Assembly (NCBI RefSeq): GCF_000760695.4
Contig: NZ_JHEG04000001.1
Location: 8,936,915 to 9,000,914 of the forward strand
Reading direction: 5' to 3'
DNA: 64,000 nucleotides
Source: Tolypothrix bouteillei VB521301
GTDB taxonomy: Bacteria; Cyanobacteriota; Cyanobacteriia; Cyanobacteriales; Nostocaceae
Shown here one piece after another: positions 26,841 to 36,180 of the stretch. Both the position numbers and the translations under genes were made by a program. Position 1 is the stretch's first letter. Each line of letters opens with the position of its first letter. The notes beneath the pieces were generated by a model, which saw nothing but the letters and a program-made list of their open reading frames with translations, had not been told where the DNA came from and made no database searches.

Positions 26841-27389
26841 ATGGATGTTAACGAGCTCCTGAGTCGATATGCAGCAGGAGAACGGGATTTTAATGGTATG
26901 AATTTGCATCAAGCAAATCTCAGCGATATTGATTTAAGTAGTGCAAACTTTGGTGGAGCAGATTTAAGTGGCGCAAATCTCACGGGTGCAGATCTCAGTG
27001 GATGCGATTTAAGCCGTGCAAATTTAACAGATGCCGATTTGAGTGGCGCTAATCTCATAGGTGCTAACTTAAGCGAAATCAACTTAATTGGCGCAGACTT
27101 AATCAATGTTAACTTAGAAAAAACTAACCTCAGTCGAGGTGATTTGCGGAGTGCAAATTTAGTGAGAGCAAATTTATGTGGTTCCAATCTTAGCGAGACT
27201 GAATTGAGTGGTGCTGATTTAAGTGGAGCTAATCTCACTCAGGCAAATTTAATTGGTAGCAACTTCAATGAAGCTGAATTAAGTGGTGCTGATTTAAGTG
27301 GAGTTACCGTGACTGAGTATGAAATGAGCGGAGGTAAGACACACACTGGCTTATCTCATAAATGGGTCACTTGGGCTGGAGGACGTTGA
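26841..27389 (+). CDS. Pentapeptide-repeat protein
   Basis: The product is 182 residues with about 25 consecutive A(D/N)LxX repeats (ADLSGANLTGADLSGCDLSR and similar) between residues 20 and 155, predicting a right-handed quadrilateral beta-helix. The N-terminal MDVNELLSRYAAGERDFNGMNL is the usual cyanobacterial cap. No enzymatic domain is present. Function is unknown; such proteins are abundant in cyanobacteria and some act as protein-binding or DNA-mimic scaffolds. A GAGG Shine-Dalgarno lies 9 bases ahead of the ATG at 26841. Confidence 0.9.
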   Translation: MDVNELLSRYAAGERDFNGMNLHQANLSDIDLSSANFGGADLSGANLTGADLSGCDLSRANLTDADLSGANLIGANLSEINLIGADLINVNLEKTNLSRGDLRSANLVRANLCGSNLSETELSGADLSGANLTQANLIGSNFNEAELSGADLSGVTVTEYEMSGGKTHTGLSHKWVTWAGGR

Positions 27390-27435
27390 ATAATTTAGTA
27401 GTTAGAGGTTAGTAGTAATTTTTACGACTAATTGT

Positions 27436-27463
27436 GTAGGGGCGCAATGCCTTACGCCCCTAC
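27436..27463. repeat. Dispersed hairpin repeat, terminator-like
   Basis: GTAGGGGCG (27436-27444) pairs with CGCCCCTAC (27455-27463), a perfect 9-bp stem with a 10-base loop, between the convergent pentapeptide gene and the CobW gene. It is flanked by ACTAACC-type heptamer repeats. No T-run follows the stem. GTAGGGGCG hairpins are a commonly dispersed cyanobacterial intergenic repeat. Confidence 0.6.
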
Positions 27464-27479
27464 GACTAATTACCAACCA

Positions 27480-28526
27480 CTAACCACTAACCACTAAACA
27501 TTTATTCAGCAGTGATGTAAGTTTCTGTTTGTTTAAATTTCTGCCAATGACTACTAACTGATTTTTAGGTGCGGTTGTCCATTCATCAGCATATAAATGG
27601 TAACGAGGTCCGCTAAGTTGAAAGATATGGCGTAATTCGCTATCATTGAACCAAAGAAATCCTTTTGCCCGAAAAACTTCTGCTGGCATATCTTCTGTAA
27701 GGAATGCCTCGAACTTGTTCATATCAAAAGGGCGATCGCTTTGAAAGGAAATTGACATAAATCCATCATTTTCTAAATGATGAGAGTGATGACCGTGATG
27801 GTGGTGATGCTTGTGAGGAGCGTGAGTATGGTCGTGATGGTGATTTTCGTAAGTGTCGTCATCAAAACCACAAATATCTTGTGAATTTAAGCCTACACCT
27901 AAAATTAATGGTAAAGGTACTTGACCGTATGTAGAGTGCAGAATTTTTGCACTCGCTTTGACATTATGGATGTAGGCTTCTAGTTCTTGCAGTTTTTCTG
28001 ATGTGACAAGGTCAGTTTTATTCAGAAGAATAATATCTCCATACGTTAACTGTTTCAATGCCGCTTCACTTTGAAAATGCTCGGAGTTAAAAGCTTCTGA
28101 ATCGACAACAGTCAAGATAGAATCAAGGTTTGTTAGGTCCCTAAGCTCTGTACCCAGAAATGTGAGAACAATCGGAAGGGGATCGGCAATACCGGTTGTT
28201 TCTATCACTAAATAATCTATGCGTTCTTCTCTTTCTAAAACTCTGTAAACTGCATCTACTAATCCGTCATTAATTGTACAACAAATACAGCCATTACTTA
28301 GCTCTACCATGTCCCGGTCTACAGAAACTAGTAACTGACTGTCAATGTTGATATCGCCAAACTCATTTACCAGGACGGCGACTTTTAAGTTTTGTTTATT
28401 TTTTAATATTTGATTTAAGAGTGTGGTTTTGCCACTCCCTAAAAATCCCGTAATGATGGTTACAGGCATTCCTCTCTTAGGAATATCGGAAACAGCATTC
28501 TTTGCAGGTACGGTTAATTGAGTCAT
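27480..28526 (-). CDS. CobW/COG0523-family GTPase, metal chaperone type
   Basis: G3E-family P-loop GTPase of 348 residues. Motifs: Walker A TGFLGSGKTTLLNQIL, the metal-binding CxCC in SNGCICCTI, ETTGIADP (switch II side), and NKTDLVT (base recognition). Between about residues 225 and 250 is a His-rich stretch (NHHHDHTHAPHKHHHHHGHH) typical of metal-handling members, and the C-terminal CobW_C domain reads AEVFRAKGFLWF. Known members deliver zinc (ZNG1 type) or act in cobalamin or nitrile-hydratase metallation; the CxCC and His-rich loop favour zinc. It is divergent from the FAD oxidoreductase. No clear Zur box was recognised upstream, so metal regulation is unproven. Confidence 0.9.
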   Translation of the reverse strand: MTQLTVPAKNAVSDIPKRGMPVTIITGFLGSGKTTLLNQILKNKQNLKVAVLVNEFGDINIDSQLLVSVDRDMVELSNGCICCTINDGLVDAVYRVLEREERIDYLVIETTGIADPLPIVLTFLGTELRDLTNLDSILTVVDSEAFNSEHFQSEAALKQLTYGDIILLNKTDLVTSEKLQELEAYIHNVKASAKILHSTYGQVPLPLILGVGLNSQDICGFDDDTYENHHHDHTHAPHKHHHHHGHHSHHLENDGFMSISFQSDRPFDMNKFEAFLTEDMPAEVFRAKGFLWFNDSELRHIFQLSGPRYHLYADEWTTAPKNQLVVIGRNLNKQKLTSLLNKCLVVSG

Positions 28527-28788
28527 AGAAAATCAATTTGTTTAGATATAGCAGGGATACTTGACGTTACACATAACGCTTGACCCTGAACCTTTTGAAA
28601 GGTTTAGAGCGCGGCGGTGTGTTATCTTTTGATTTCTAGCTTGTTTTCAGACACTCGTCAAGTATGATAATCTTTCTTGCAAGTAGTGAGAAAAGTATAG
28701 CGAAGAACACCAGGCAAGAAATAAAGTGTATGCTGTAGCTGTGAGTCACTCAGGCTCTAAAAGACAAGAGTTATTGCTTGAAAAGACT

Positions 28789-30411
28789 ATGTCTCAAGTC
28801 AGTGTCCCTTCCACAGTCCGCACATACGACATTATTTGCTTTGGAGATGAAGTCCCTGGCATTCTTGCCTTAGTTTGTGCAGTAAGGGAATACTACCGTC
28901 AAAAGAATCAGTACCCTCGAACTCTACTCCTGTTTAAAGGAAATGCTAAGGTTGGGATCGGAGGTCATTTAGTACGGGGTCGATTGTCTTACCTCAATCG
29001 TTGTGTCGTACCTCCTGCAATTCGTCAATCGCTAAATTTAGAAATGTTTGGCGATCCCCCAGCAATCTATCACGAGTTTTTGCAACGGGCTGGTGTGGAA
29101 CATATTGCTCTCGATCCAGACAAAGCAGATGCCGTGTTGCGAGAAATGTTGTATGAAGCGCGTGTGGAGATAGAGAGCAATATAGAAATTGAGTCTGCGA
29201 TCGCAGAAGGAAAAAAAATCAAGGGAATCAAACTGACTAAAGATGAAACTTGTTTGGGAAAACAGTTTATTGATTGCACTGTCAATGCGGAATTGGCACT
29301 TTCATGTGGGGTGAAAAAACTGAAGGGATTTCAAACATTTGGTTTACCAGATTCAGAATTAGCCGTAACCTTAGTGTTTGAAACCTACGGGTTGAGTATT
29401 GAAAAACTCCAGAATTTAGAGTTAGATTATTTGCAATTTTTAACAAATCCAGTCGATCCAGAAGCCAGAAAGTGGATAGATATTGCAGCAGGTGGGAGTG
29501 CAGCGATCGCAAAACAGTTAAGAGAAGACTTACTAGATGAAGATGGTAATCTCAAAACAATGATAGTTGGCAAAGATTATATAGATATACGCAGTAGGGC
29601 GATATCTATTGCCTATCATGCTGTGAGAGGGACACCTATCGACATAGAATCTGGCAATGCTGTTTTTGACAAAGGCAAGATAACAATTTTATCTAAAGGT
29701 CGATTGTCTTGGAATGCTTTGTTATATAAAGTGAATGCCGAACAAGCAGAAGGACTCGCACGGGCTAAAGCCAAACCAACTTTAGAAATACTCAACGAGA
29801 TGCTGTTTGTAAGGAAGTGGTTTGAAAGCATTGGTGCTTCTGAAGTTAAACACGCACCCGAACTCTATATCAGGCACGCAGGTAATATTTTAGGAGCAGT
29901 TAAACCCCTGTGTGGATATGAAATGCTAGCAGGTGGCGTACCTAAAAGAGAAGCATTAGGAACCTTTGGCTACCATTTCAACACTCGCAGTGGAATTGAA
30001 GGTTTAGATCGCAAAGTCACTGAAAAAAGTTTTGACCGCAAAGTGTTAGAAAACCCACCGCTCTTTAACATTGGCATTCAGCATGCTTTGATTAAAGATG
30101 TACCTAACTTAGCAGTCATTAGTCCTGCATCTGGATTTATTGGTTATGCCTGTCTTCCTGGGAGAATTGTAGAATTCAACAGTGCTGTCGGTCAGGGAGT
30201 GGGAATTGCTGCAGGAATTGCGATCGCACAACAGCGAGATTTGGCGGAGATTTCTAACTTAGAAGTACGAAATGTGCTAGCACAAACAGGGCGATTATCT
30301 CAAATTTACGGTACAAGCAACGCTCATAAAGTAGAAGAACTCGAAGATTTTGAGCTTGAAATGGCTGTTCAAATTGGTTCTAATTTTACTCTCAACTCAT
30401 TCATTTTTTAA
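28789..30411 (+). CDS. FAD-dependent oxidoreductase of unknown substrate
   Basis: Starting at the ATG at 28789 the product has 540 residues. The N-terminus YDIICFGDEVPGILALVCAVREYY is a degenerate Rossmann dinucleotide fold (GxxxPGxxA), followed by TLLLFKGNAKVGIGGHLVRG. KQFIDCTVNAELALSCG and the C-terminal VISPASGFIGYACLPGRIVEFNSAVGQGVGIAAGIAIA resemble FAD-binding succinate-dehydrogenase/FAD_oxidored-type proteins. A GTG 21 codons upstream (28726) is an alternative start. Substrate and pathway are unknown; it lies next to, but convergent with, the squalene-hopene cyclase gene, so a hopanoid role is possible but unsupported. Confidence 0.7.
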   Translation: MSQVSVPSTVRTYDIICFGDEVPGILALVCAVREYYRQKNQYPRTLLLFKGNAKVGIGGHLVRGRLSYLNRCVVPPAIRQSLNLEMFGDPPAIYHEFLQRAGVEHIALDPDKADAVLREMLYEARVEIESNIEIESAIAEGKKIKGIKLTKDETCLGKQFIDCTVNAELALSCGVKKLKGFQTFGLPDSELAVTLVFETYGLSIEKLQNLELDYLQFLTNPVDPEARKWIDIAAGGSAAIAKQLREDLLDEDGNLKTMIVGKDYIDIRSRAISIAYHAVRGTPIDIESGNAVFDKGKITILSKGRLSWNALLYKVNAEQAEGLARAKAKPTLEILNEMLFVRKWFESIGASEVKHAPELYIRHAGNILGAVKPLCGYEMLAGGVPKREALGTFGYHFNTRSGIEGLDRKVTEKSFDRKVLENPPLFNIGIQHALIKDVPNLAVISPASGFIGYACLPGRIVEFNSAVGQGVGIAAGIAIAQQRDLAEISNLEVRNVLAQTGRLSQIYGTSNAHKVEELEDFELEMAVQIGSNFTLNSFIF

Positions 30412-30569
30412 AATGACTTTCAAGTCTTTTTGGTAGGAACTGCGGGAAATGATTTTTGTTCGGAATTTGTCTCCTCTTCTCTCTATTATCAAGAGAAAAG
30501 GAGGCGTTTTAATGATTTCAATGAAGTTGGAAGCCCCAACCTCAACGAAGCAGGTTAGGGTACTTCACG

Positions 30570-32486
30570 TTAGAACAGATGTGATACTTCTTGGTACTTA
30601 CTCAGAGCCAACAAAGGAAAGACTTGTTGATAGAGGTGATATTTCAAATAGAAATGCCCTGGAAAGCCAGTTCCTGTAAACTCTGATTCGTACCAAGTGC
30701 CATCTGGTTTTTGTGTTTCTGTTAAATAATGGATTCCCCGTTGGATCGCTGTACGCGCAAACTTACCCGTTGCTTCACCTGCAGCTATTAATCCCAACAC
30801 AGCCCAAGCTGTTTGAGATGCGGTGCTAGTTCCTTTACCTTTTAGGCTTGGGTCATCGTAGCTTCTACAAGTTTCTCCCCAACCACCATCAGTATTTTGA
30901 CAGCCAACTAACCAAGCAGCACCTTTTTCAATCCGGACTTGGGTTCTTTCAGGAGCTATGAGAGCTAAAGCTGCTAAAACTCCACTGGTTCCATAAATAT
31001 AGTTGACGCCCCAGCGACCAAACCAGCAACCTTCCGGTTCTTGCTCTCGCAAAAGATAGGTAATTGCTCGTTCAAGTTTGTCATCCTCAATAAACAGGTT
31101 ACAGCCACCAAGCATTTCTAATACCCTGGCTGTAACATCTGCGGTATTTGGATCGATCATGGCTTTGAGATCCCCATAGGGGATCAGGTTGATCCAATCT
31201 TGGTCGTTATCCAGATCGAAAGCAGCCCAACCACCAGCCCGACATTGCATGGAAGCAATCCACTGAACAGCACGAGCGATCGCTGCTTGTTTCAATTTTT
31301 CGTTGGGAAGTTTGACTGCATCCAACGCCATGACCACCACGGCTGTATCATCTACGTCGGGATAAAAGCGGTTGTCAAATTCAAATGCCCAAGCTCCCGG
31401 TTTGCCTTGGCGATTTTTCACCGACCAATCACCGTAATCCAAAATTTGCTTGTTTAACAACCATTCTCCAGCTCTGACAACCGCAGGGTGATCTGGTGCT
31501 AATCCAGAAGCAACGAGCGATCGCATCACCCAAGCAGTATCCCAAACCGGGGAAACACAAGGTTGTACTGTATAGGTATTCTCTGTTTCAATAACAAAAT
31601 TGTCAACGGCTCGCAATCCTCTTTGGACAATGGGGTCTGCAGCGTCATAACCCAAAGTGCGTAAAGCTAGCAGTGAATTGAGCATAGCAGGAATAATACC
31701 GCCCCAATCACCTGTTGTTTCTTGTCGCTCTAATGTCCATCGTTCTGCAGCCTGAATACCTTCTTCGCGGAAAGGCACTAAATTCAAGGTTTCTGCTAAT
31801 TTAAAAGCATTATCAAGGAGGATGAATATATCTGTCCAATCACCTTGACGGGGTAACTCAAATTTAGCTTGCTCAACACCTTCGGTATAAAGTTCATCTA
31901 AAGAGATAGCTGGATTGGTGACAAACACTGGTTTGCGATCGAAAACAATCAGTAGTGGGACAGTACTTGACCTGGCCCAGCTAGACATTTCGTAGATATT
32001 AAATAAAAAATTGGAGGGTAATAACATCACCCAAGGTGGTAATGAAGGAATACCCCGCCAGTCGTAGCAACCAATTAATGCCAGGTGTAGCTTGGTAAAA
32101 ATACGAGTCCGGCTGATACCACCGTGCTCTAAGATAAACTTCCGCGCCTTTACCATCGCTGGATCTGTTTCTGAAACACCAAGCAGTTTCAATGCCATGT
32201 ATGCTTCAACTGAGGTACTGAGTTCGCCTCCATCCCCGTAAAAAAGTTCCCAACCGCCGTGGTCTCGTTGTTGAGCACGCAGGTACGCTTCTACTTTGTG
32301 TAACGCTCTTGTACTGTCCGTCCCCCAAATTTTATGTAGAAGGACGACTTCGGCAGTAATCGTAACATTTGATTCTAGCTCAGCCCACCAATAACCATCC
32401 GGATATTGAAGAGAAAGAAGATAATTCTGACTGGCTGCGATCGCTTTTTGTATACGGGAAACTGTCTGTTTGTCCTGAGTTTGCAT
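30570..32486 (-). CDS. shc: Squalene-hopene cyclase
   Basis: Peripheral membrane cyclase that converts squalene to hopene/hopanol, the entry point of hopanoid synthesis. The 638-residue product has the protonating DxDDTA motif at D377-V-D379-D380 (DVDDTAVVVMALD), and many QW repeats including QDWINLIPYGD, QEPEGCWFGRWG, QNTDGGWGETCRSYDDP and QKPDGTWYESEFTGTGFP. The N-terminal YPDGYWWAELESNVTITAEV is also standard. I chose the ATG at 32486 (MQTQDKQTVSR) with GAGGAG upstream; a GTG 11 codons earlier is less likely. It sits divergent from hpnB and starts a large hopanoid gene region reaching 52.8 kb. Confidence 0.97.
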   Translation of the reverse strand: MQTQDKQTVSRIQKAIAASQNYLLSLQYPDGYWWAELESNVTITAEVVLLHKIWGTDSTRALHKVEAYLRAQQRDHGGWELFYGDGGELSTSVEAYMALKLLGVSETDPAMVKARKFILEHGGISRTRIFTKLHLALIGCYDWRGIPSLPPWVMLLPSNFLFNIYEMSSWARSSTVPLLIVFDRKPVFVTNPAISLDELYTEGVEQAKFELPRQGDWTDIFILLDNAFKLAETLNLVPFREEGIQAAERWTLERQETTGDWGGIIPAMLNSLLALRTLGYDAADPIVQRGLRAVDNFVIETENTYTVQPCVSPVWDTAWVMRSLVASGLAPDHPAVVRAGEWLLNKQILDYGDWSVKNRQGKPGAWAFEFDNRFYPDVDDTAVVVMALDAVKLPNEKLKQAAIARAVQWIASMQCRAGGWAAFDLDNDQDWINLIPYGDLKAMIDPNTADVTARVLEMLGGCNLFIEDDKLERAITYLLREQEPEGCWFGRWGVNYIYGTSGVLAALALIAPERTQVRIEKGAAWLVGCQNTDGGWGETCRSYDDPSLKGKGTSTASQTAWAVLGLIAAGEATGKFARTAIQRGIHYLTETQKPDGTWYESEFTGTGFPGHFYLKYHLYQQVFPLLALSKYQEVSHLF

Positions 32487-32733
32487 AGTTTTCCGTTTCT
32501 CCTCACAACTTCCATACACGAGTAGTCTGTAGGCAAAATTATTTTCCTACTATAAGTTGCATTGTAATGGGTTTTTTATGTGGTCAAGAATTCAAAAGAA
32601 AAGTTTTACTATCAACGAGCAGTCATCCCAACAAATTGCCAGTTTTTTATTACAATCTTGCGTGACAAGAATTGTCTCTTGAAGCATTGCTATGGCTATT
32701 GTAGTGTGTTGTATATAGAAATATGAAAATACA

Positions 32734-34005
32734 ATGAGCATTGAAATTGGGTTGTGGCTTTCGGTTCTATCCTTAACCATTTGGATTGTACTCGTAGGTT
32801 TTTGGGGTCAGTTTTGGCGGTGCGACCAACAATTGACAGGACATGAAACAGATTTACCCATATTCCCCAGAGTATGCGTTGTTGTACCTGCAAGAAATGA
32901 AGCCGATTTACTGCCAATTTCTTTGCGATCGCTCCTTACCCAAAATTATCCTGGTTCTCTCTCCGTTGTTTTGGTAGACGACCGAAGTACAGATGGAACT
33001 GCTAGTGTTGCTTTTAACATTGCCAATGAACTTAACAAAACCGAGCAATTAAAGGTTTTGATTGCCGAGCCACTCCCTCCTGGTTGGACGGGAAAGTTAT
33101 GGGCGATACATCAAGGACTTCAGTATACAGAAACGCTCAAAGAGCCACCAGATTATTTTCTCCTTAGCGATGCCGATATTAAACATCATGTTTTGAATGT
33201 CCGTTCCTTAGTTGTGAAAGCGCAACAAGAAAATTTAGAGCTTGTTTCCCTGATGGTAAAACTGAGGTGCGAGCATTTTTGGGAAAAACTACTCATTCCA
33301 GCCTTTGTCTTTTTCTTTCAAAAACTCTATCCCTTCCCTTGGGTTAACGATCCCACAAAACCAACAGCAGCAGCAGCCGGCGGATGTATCTTGATAACCC
33401 GTGAAGCTTTATACGGAATTGGCGGTATTGAGAGCATTCGTACCGCACTTATTGATGATTGTACCCTAGCTCAGGCAGTGAAGAAGAGACGAGGGGCAGG
33501 GGAGGACAAGGTAGACCAGGGGGACAAGGTAGAAAATAATCCTATCTTGTCTGCACCTAATCCCGAATCGCCAATCCCAAAAACTTCATTAAGAGGTCGA
33601 ATTTGGTTGGGGCTAACTCACTCAACCCATAGCTTGCGACCTTATACATCCTTGGAAACAATTTGGAATATGGTAGCCCGAACCGCTTTTACACAGCTAC
33701 ATTATTCTTTAGGGATGTTAATAGTTACTATATGCGGAATGATACTTGTTTATGTAGTGCCACCTCTATGTGCCATTTCCGGAGCGATCGCCGGAAATTG
33801 GCTCGTAGCGATTGTGGGCTTATGTGGTTGGCTGCTTATGTCTTACGCCTACTTCCCCACAGTTAAATTTTATGGTTGTTCCCCTTTATTCGCATTTTGC
33901 TTAAGCGCGATCGCATCTCTGTACACACTAATGACATTAGATTCTGCGTTGCGTCATTGGCAAAAGCGTGGAGGAGCCTGGAAAGGACGAGTATATTCTC
34001 ATTAG
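32734..34005 (+). CDS. hpnB: Hopene-associated glycosyltransferase HpnB
   Basis: GT2-type membrane glycosyltransferase of 423 residues of the HpnB family. It has an N-terminal membrane helix, the GT-A core (VCVVVPARNEADLLPISLRSLL, VVLVDDRSTDGTA, PPDYFLLSDADI) and acceptor-side AAAAGGCILITREALYGIGG followed by LIDDCTLAQAVK, then three C-terminal membrane helices. HpnB genes occur next to shc in many bacteria; the precise sugar and acceptor are not established to my knowledge. Between the LAQAVK block and RIWLGLTHSTHSLRPY lies a 35-40 residue hydrophilic insert (RRGAGEDKVDQGDKV...) encoded by simple repeats, absent from what I recall of the family. The stop is directly followed by heptamer repeats. 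Confidence 0.9.
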   Translation: MSIEIGLWLSVLSLTIWIVLVGFWGQFWRCDQQLTGHETDLPIFPRVCVVVPARNEADLLPISLRSLLTQNYPGSLSVVLVDDRSTDGTASVAFNIANELNKTEQLKVLIAEPLPPGWTGKLWAIHQGLQYTETLKEPPDYFLLSDADIKHHVLNVRSLVVKAQQENLELVSLMVKLRCEHFWEKLLIPAFVFFFQKLYPFPWVNDPTKPTAAAAGGCILITREALYGIGGIESIRTALIDDCTLAQAVKKRRGAGEDKVDQGDKVENNPILSAPNPESPIPKTSLRGRIWLGLTHSTHSLRPYTSLETIWNMVARTAFTQLHYSLGMLIVTICGMILVYVVPPLCAISGAIAGNWLVAIVGLCGWLLMSYAYFPTVKFYGCSPLFAFCLSAIASLYTLMTLDSALRHWQKRGGAWKGRVYSH

Positions 34006-34032
34006 CTAATAGCTAATAGCTAATAGCTAATT
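34002..34032 (+). repeat. Tandem heptamer repeat (AGCTAAT x4) abutting hpnB stop
   Basis: Four AGCTAAT units follow immediately on the hpnB stop codon, which itself reads TAG inside the first partial unit. More degenerate ATTAGCCATC-type units continue to about 34095, leaving almost no unique sequence before the ABC permease start. Confidence 0.85.
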
Positions 34033-34101
34033 GTTAATAGTTTCTCCATTAGCCATCAGCCATTAGCCATCAGCCTTAACCATTAACCATTAGCACTTAT
34101 T

Positions 34102-35289
34102 ATGACTTCTATCGCTCGTAAAAACTTACTTGAAGATGTTCCTCGCTTTCTTGTAGCGCAAGCAGGAATTATGTTTGCCGTTAGTTTAGTCACAATTCAA
34201 ACAGGACTGCAATACGGCTTTGCCCGATCCTCTTCCCAGTTAATTTCTCAATCTCGTGCTGATATTTGGGTAAGTTCCAAAAATATGCAGCACATAGGGC
34301 TAACTACACCGATAAATTACGAGCAAGTGGCAAAAGCTCGTCAGGTAGCAGGTGTCTCTCAAGCTGAAGGAGTTATCATTCGCGGTGGGCTTTGGCACGA
34401 ACTTGAGTCAGACAAAATAAGCGCAATCACAATGGTTGGTGCAGCACCGGGAGGAATGTTGTTTCCTACCTCTAATATTATCAATGGAAGTTTTAGCGCT
34501 CTCAAGGAACCTTATCGGTTTATCATCGACCAAACTAGCTTGAAATCCTTAAATTTACAAAAATTAGGTGAAGTAGGAGAAATTAATAATATACCTGCCA
34601 AGTTGGTTGGGTTTACCGAAGGAACTCAATCAATTGTTTTTGGGACTTTAATGTTCACCTCTTTGGAAACTGCGAACTCGTATGCTAATTACGGTTCACA
34701 GACAGCGTCTCCGAGCGGTGACACTGGTTCTTCTCCCAAAAAGATAGCATCCACAGACCCGATTAGCTTTATTTTGATTAGAGCAAAACCCGGTCAAAAT
34801 ATAGAACAACTCAAGCGGAAGTTGGAAGAAACTCTGCCGGATACGCGTGCTTATACTCGCGAGGCAATGGCTGAAGTGACACAAAGTTATTGGCAAGAAC
34901 GATCTGGAATTGGATTTGTTCTCGGTATTGGTGCTGTGGTTGGGATTGTTGTGGGATCGGTGGTTGTGAGCCAAATTCTTTACGCTTCTGTCACAGATCA
35001 TATCAAAGAGTTTGGAACGCTTAAAGCAATGGGAGCGTCTGATTGGTTTATATATAGTGTCATTATCGAGCAAGGACTGTGGATGGCAATTATAGGTTAC
35101 ATACCGGGTATGGCTGTTTGCCTGGGAGTAGCAGCCTGGACAGCAACGTCGCAGGGAATAGTGATTCTCATTACACCAACTTCAGCAGCTGTGGTTCTGG
35201 GTATTACAGCTTTGATGTGTGTTTGTTCGGCTATCTTTGCTATTCAAAAGGTAACTCGTGTAGATCCAGCCATTGTATTTAAAGGATAG
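34102..35289 (+). CDS. ABC transporter permease, DevC/MacB (FtsX) type
   Basis: The product is 395 residues. One membrane helix near the N-terminus (AGIMFAVSLVTIQTG), a large extracytoplasmic domain (about 45-265) and three C-terminal helices with GIVVGSVVVSQILYASVTDHIKEFGTLKAMGAS make up the FtsX-like architecture of MacB/DevC permeases. DevC in heterocystous cyanobacteria exports glycolipids together with DevA, DevB and the TolC HgdD. Here the ATPase partner follows 140 bp downstream, but no membrane-fusion (DevB) gene is adjacent. Position inside the hopanoid region suggests an amphiphile or lipid cargo; that is inference. Start ATG at 34102. Confidence 0.85.
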   Translation: MTSIARKNLLEDVPRFLVAQAGIMFAVSLVTIQTGLQYGFARSSSQLISQSRADIWVSSKNMQHIGLTTPINYEQVAKARQVAGVSQAEGVIIRGGLWHELESDKISAITMVGAAPGGMLFPTSNIINGSFSALKEPYRFIIDQTSLKSLNLQKLGEVGEINNIPAKLVGFTEGTQSIVFGTLMFTSLETANSYANYGSQTASPSGDTGSSPKKIASTDPISFILIRAKPGQNIEQLKRKLEETLPDTRAYTREAMAEVTQSYWQERSGIGFVLGIGAVVGIVVGSVVVSQILYASVTDHIKEFGTLKAMGASDWFIYSVIIEQGLWMAIIGYIPGMAVCLGVAAWTATSQGIVILITPTSAAVVLGITALMCVCSAIFAIQKVTRVDPAIVFKG

Positions 35290-35429
35290 CTTTCTTACAG
35301 TAGTTCTCCATACACACAAGAAAGTGGTATTTGCTACAAAATAGTAAGGAGTTTATGCCTGCGATTTAACGTACAAAACAATTTTTCACTAAAAAGTTGA
35401 TATGTATAATATGCGAAGAATAGGAGAAA

Positions 35430-36167
35430 ATGGCTGATTTTAAATTGAACTCTGATGAGTTAACAAATAACAGATATCATAGCTATACTTCTTCAGTAGC
35501 TGCTATTGCTGCTGAAAAAGTGGAAATGACTATTCAGTCCAAGCAGCAGAACTTTCAAATTCTTAAAGAGATTAACTGGGCAATCAAAAAAGGTGATATA
35601 GAAATTTTGATGGGACCGTCTGGTTCTGGCAAAACGACTTTACTCTCGATTTTAGCAGGGCTGCTAACACCCACATCTGGGAAGGTGTACCTCCTGGGAC
35701 AAGAGATCACTAAAATGTCTAGAACTCAGCTCTCGCGCTTTAGAAGAGAGAATATTGGTTTTATTTTTCAAGATTTCAACTTATTTCCCGCACTGACAGC
35801 TATTGAAAATGTAGAAGCAGCCTTGAATGTGAAAGGATTTCGCGGAAGGCTAGCACGCAAACAAGCCCAAATTATGCTCGAACTTGTTGGATTGGGCGAT
35901 AAAGCAAAGCAACTTCCTCGCGATTTGTCTGGAGGGCAAAAACAACGAGTTGCGATCGCGCGTGCTTTAACTGGTCAGCCACAGTTAATTATGGCAGATG
36001 AGCCAACAGCTGCTTTAGATTCTCATAGCGGGCATGTGGTAATGGAATTATTGCGCGGGCTGGCAAAAGAACAAGGCTGCACGGTTTTAATCGTGACTCA
36101 CGATCCCCGAATTTTAGACTTAGCAGATGGAATTGCCAATATAGAAGATGGTTACCTCAAACAGTGA
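35430..36167 (+). CDS. ABC transporter ATPase, DevA/LolD type
   Basis: Cytoplasmic ATPase of 245 residues with Walker A GPSGSGKTTLLS, Q-loop region IFQDFNLFPALTAIENV, signature LSGGQKQRVAIARAL, Walker B LIMADEPTAALD and H-loop IVTHDPRI. The sequence is of the DevA/LolD/MacB-ATPase group that pairs with FtsX-type permeases. It is the obvious partner of the permease ending 140 bp upstream. TAGGAG gives a good ribosome site ahead of the ATG at 35430. An N-terminal extension of about 30 residues (polar, Ser/Asn-rich) precedes the nucleotide-binding domain. Confidence 0.93.
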   Translation: MADFKLNSDELTNNRYHSYTSSVAAIAAEKVEMTIQSKQQNFQILKEINWAIKKGDIEILMGPSGSGKTTLLSILAGLLTPTSGKVYLLGQEITKMSRTQLSRFRRENIGFIFQDFNLFPALTAIENVEAALNVKGFRGRLARKQAQIMLELVGLGDKAKQLPRDLSGGQKQRVAIARALTGQPQLIMADEPTAALDSHSGHVVMELLRGLAKEQGCTVLIVTHDPRILDLADGIANIEDGYLKQ

Positions 36168-36180
36168 GGGTAAGTAAGTA

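Noticed and set aside
28527..28725. Possible Zur box between cobW and the FAD oxidoreductase
   Set aside because: TGATAATCTTTC-like sequence is not a clear palindrome of the Zur type.
30449..30679. Plus-strand frame of 76 codons with a good AAGGAGG ribosome site ahead of an internal ATG (about 30512)
   Set aside because: Most of it lies antisense to the 3' end of the squalene-hopene cyclase gene and the translation resembles nothing known.
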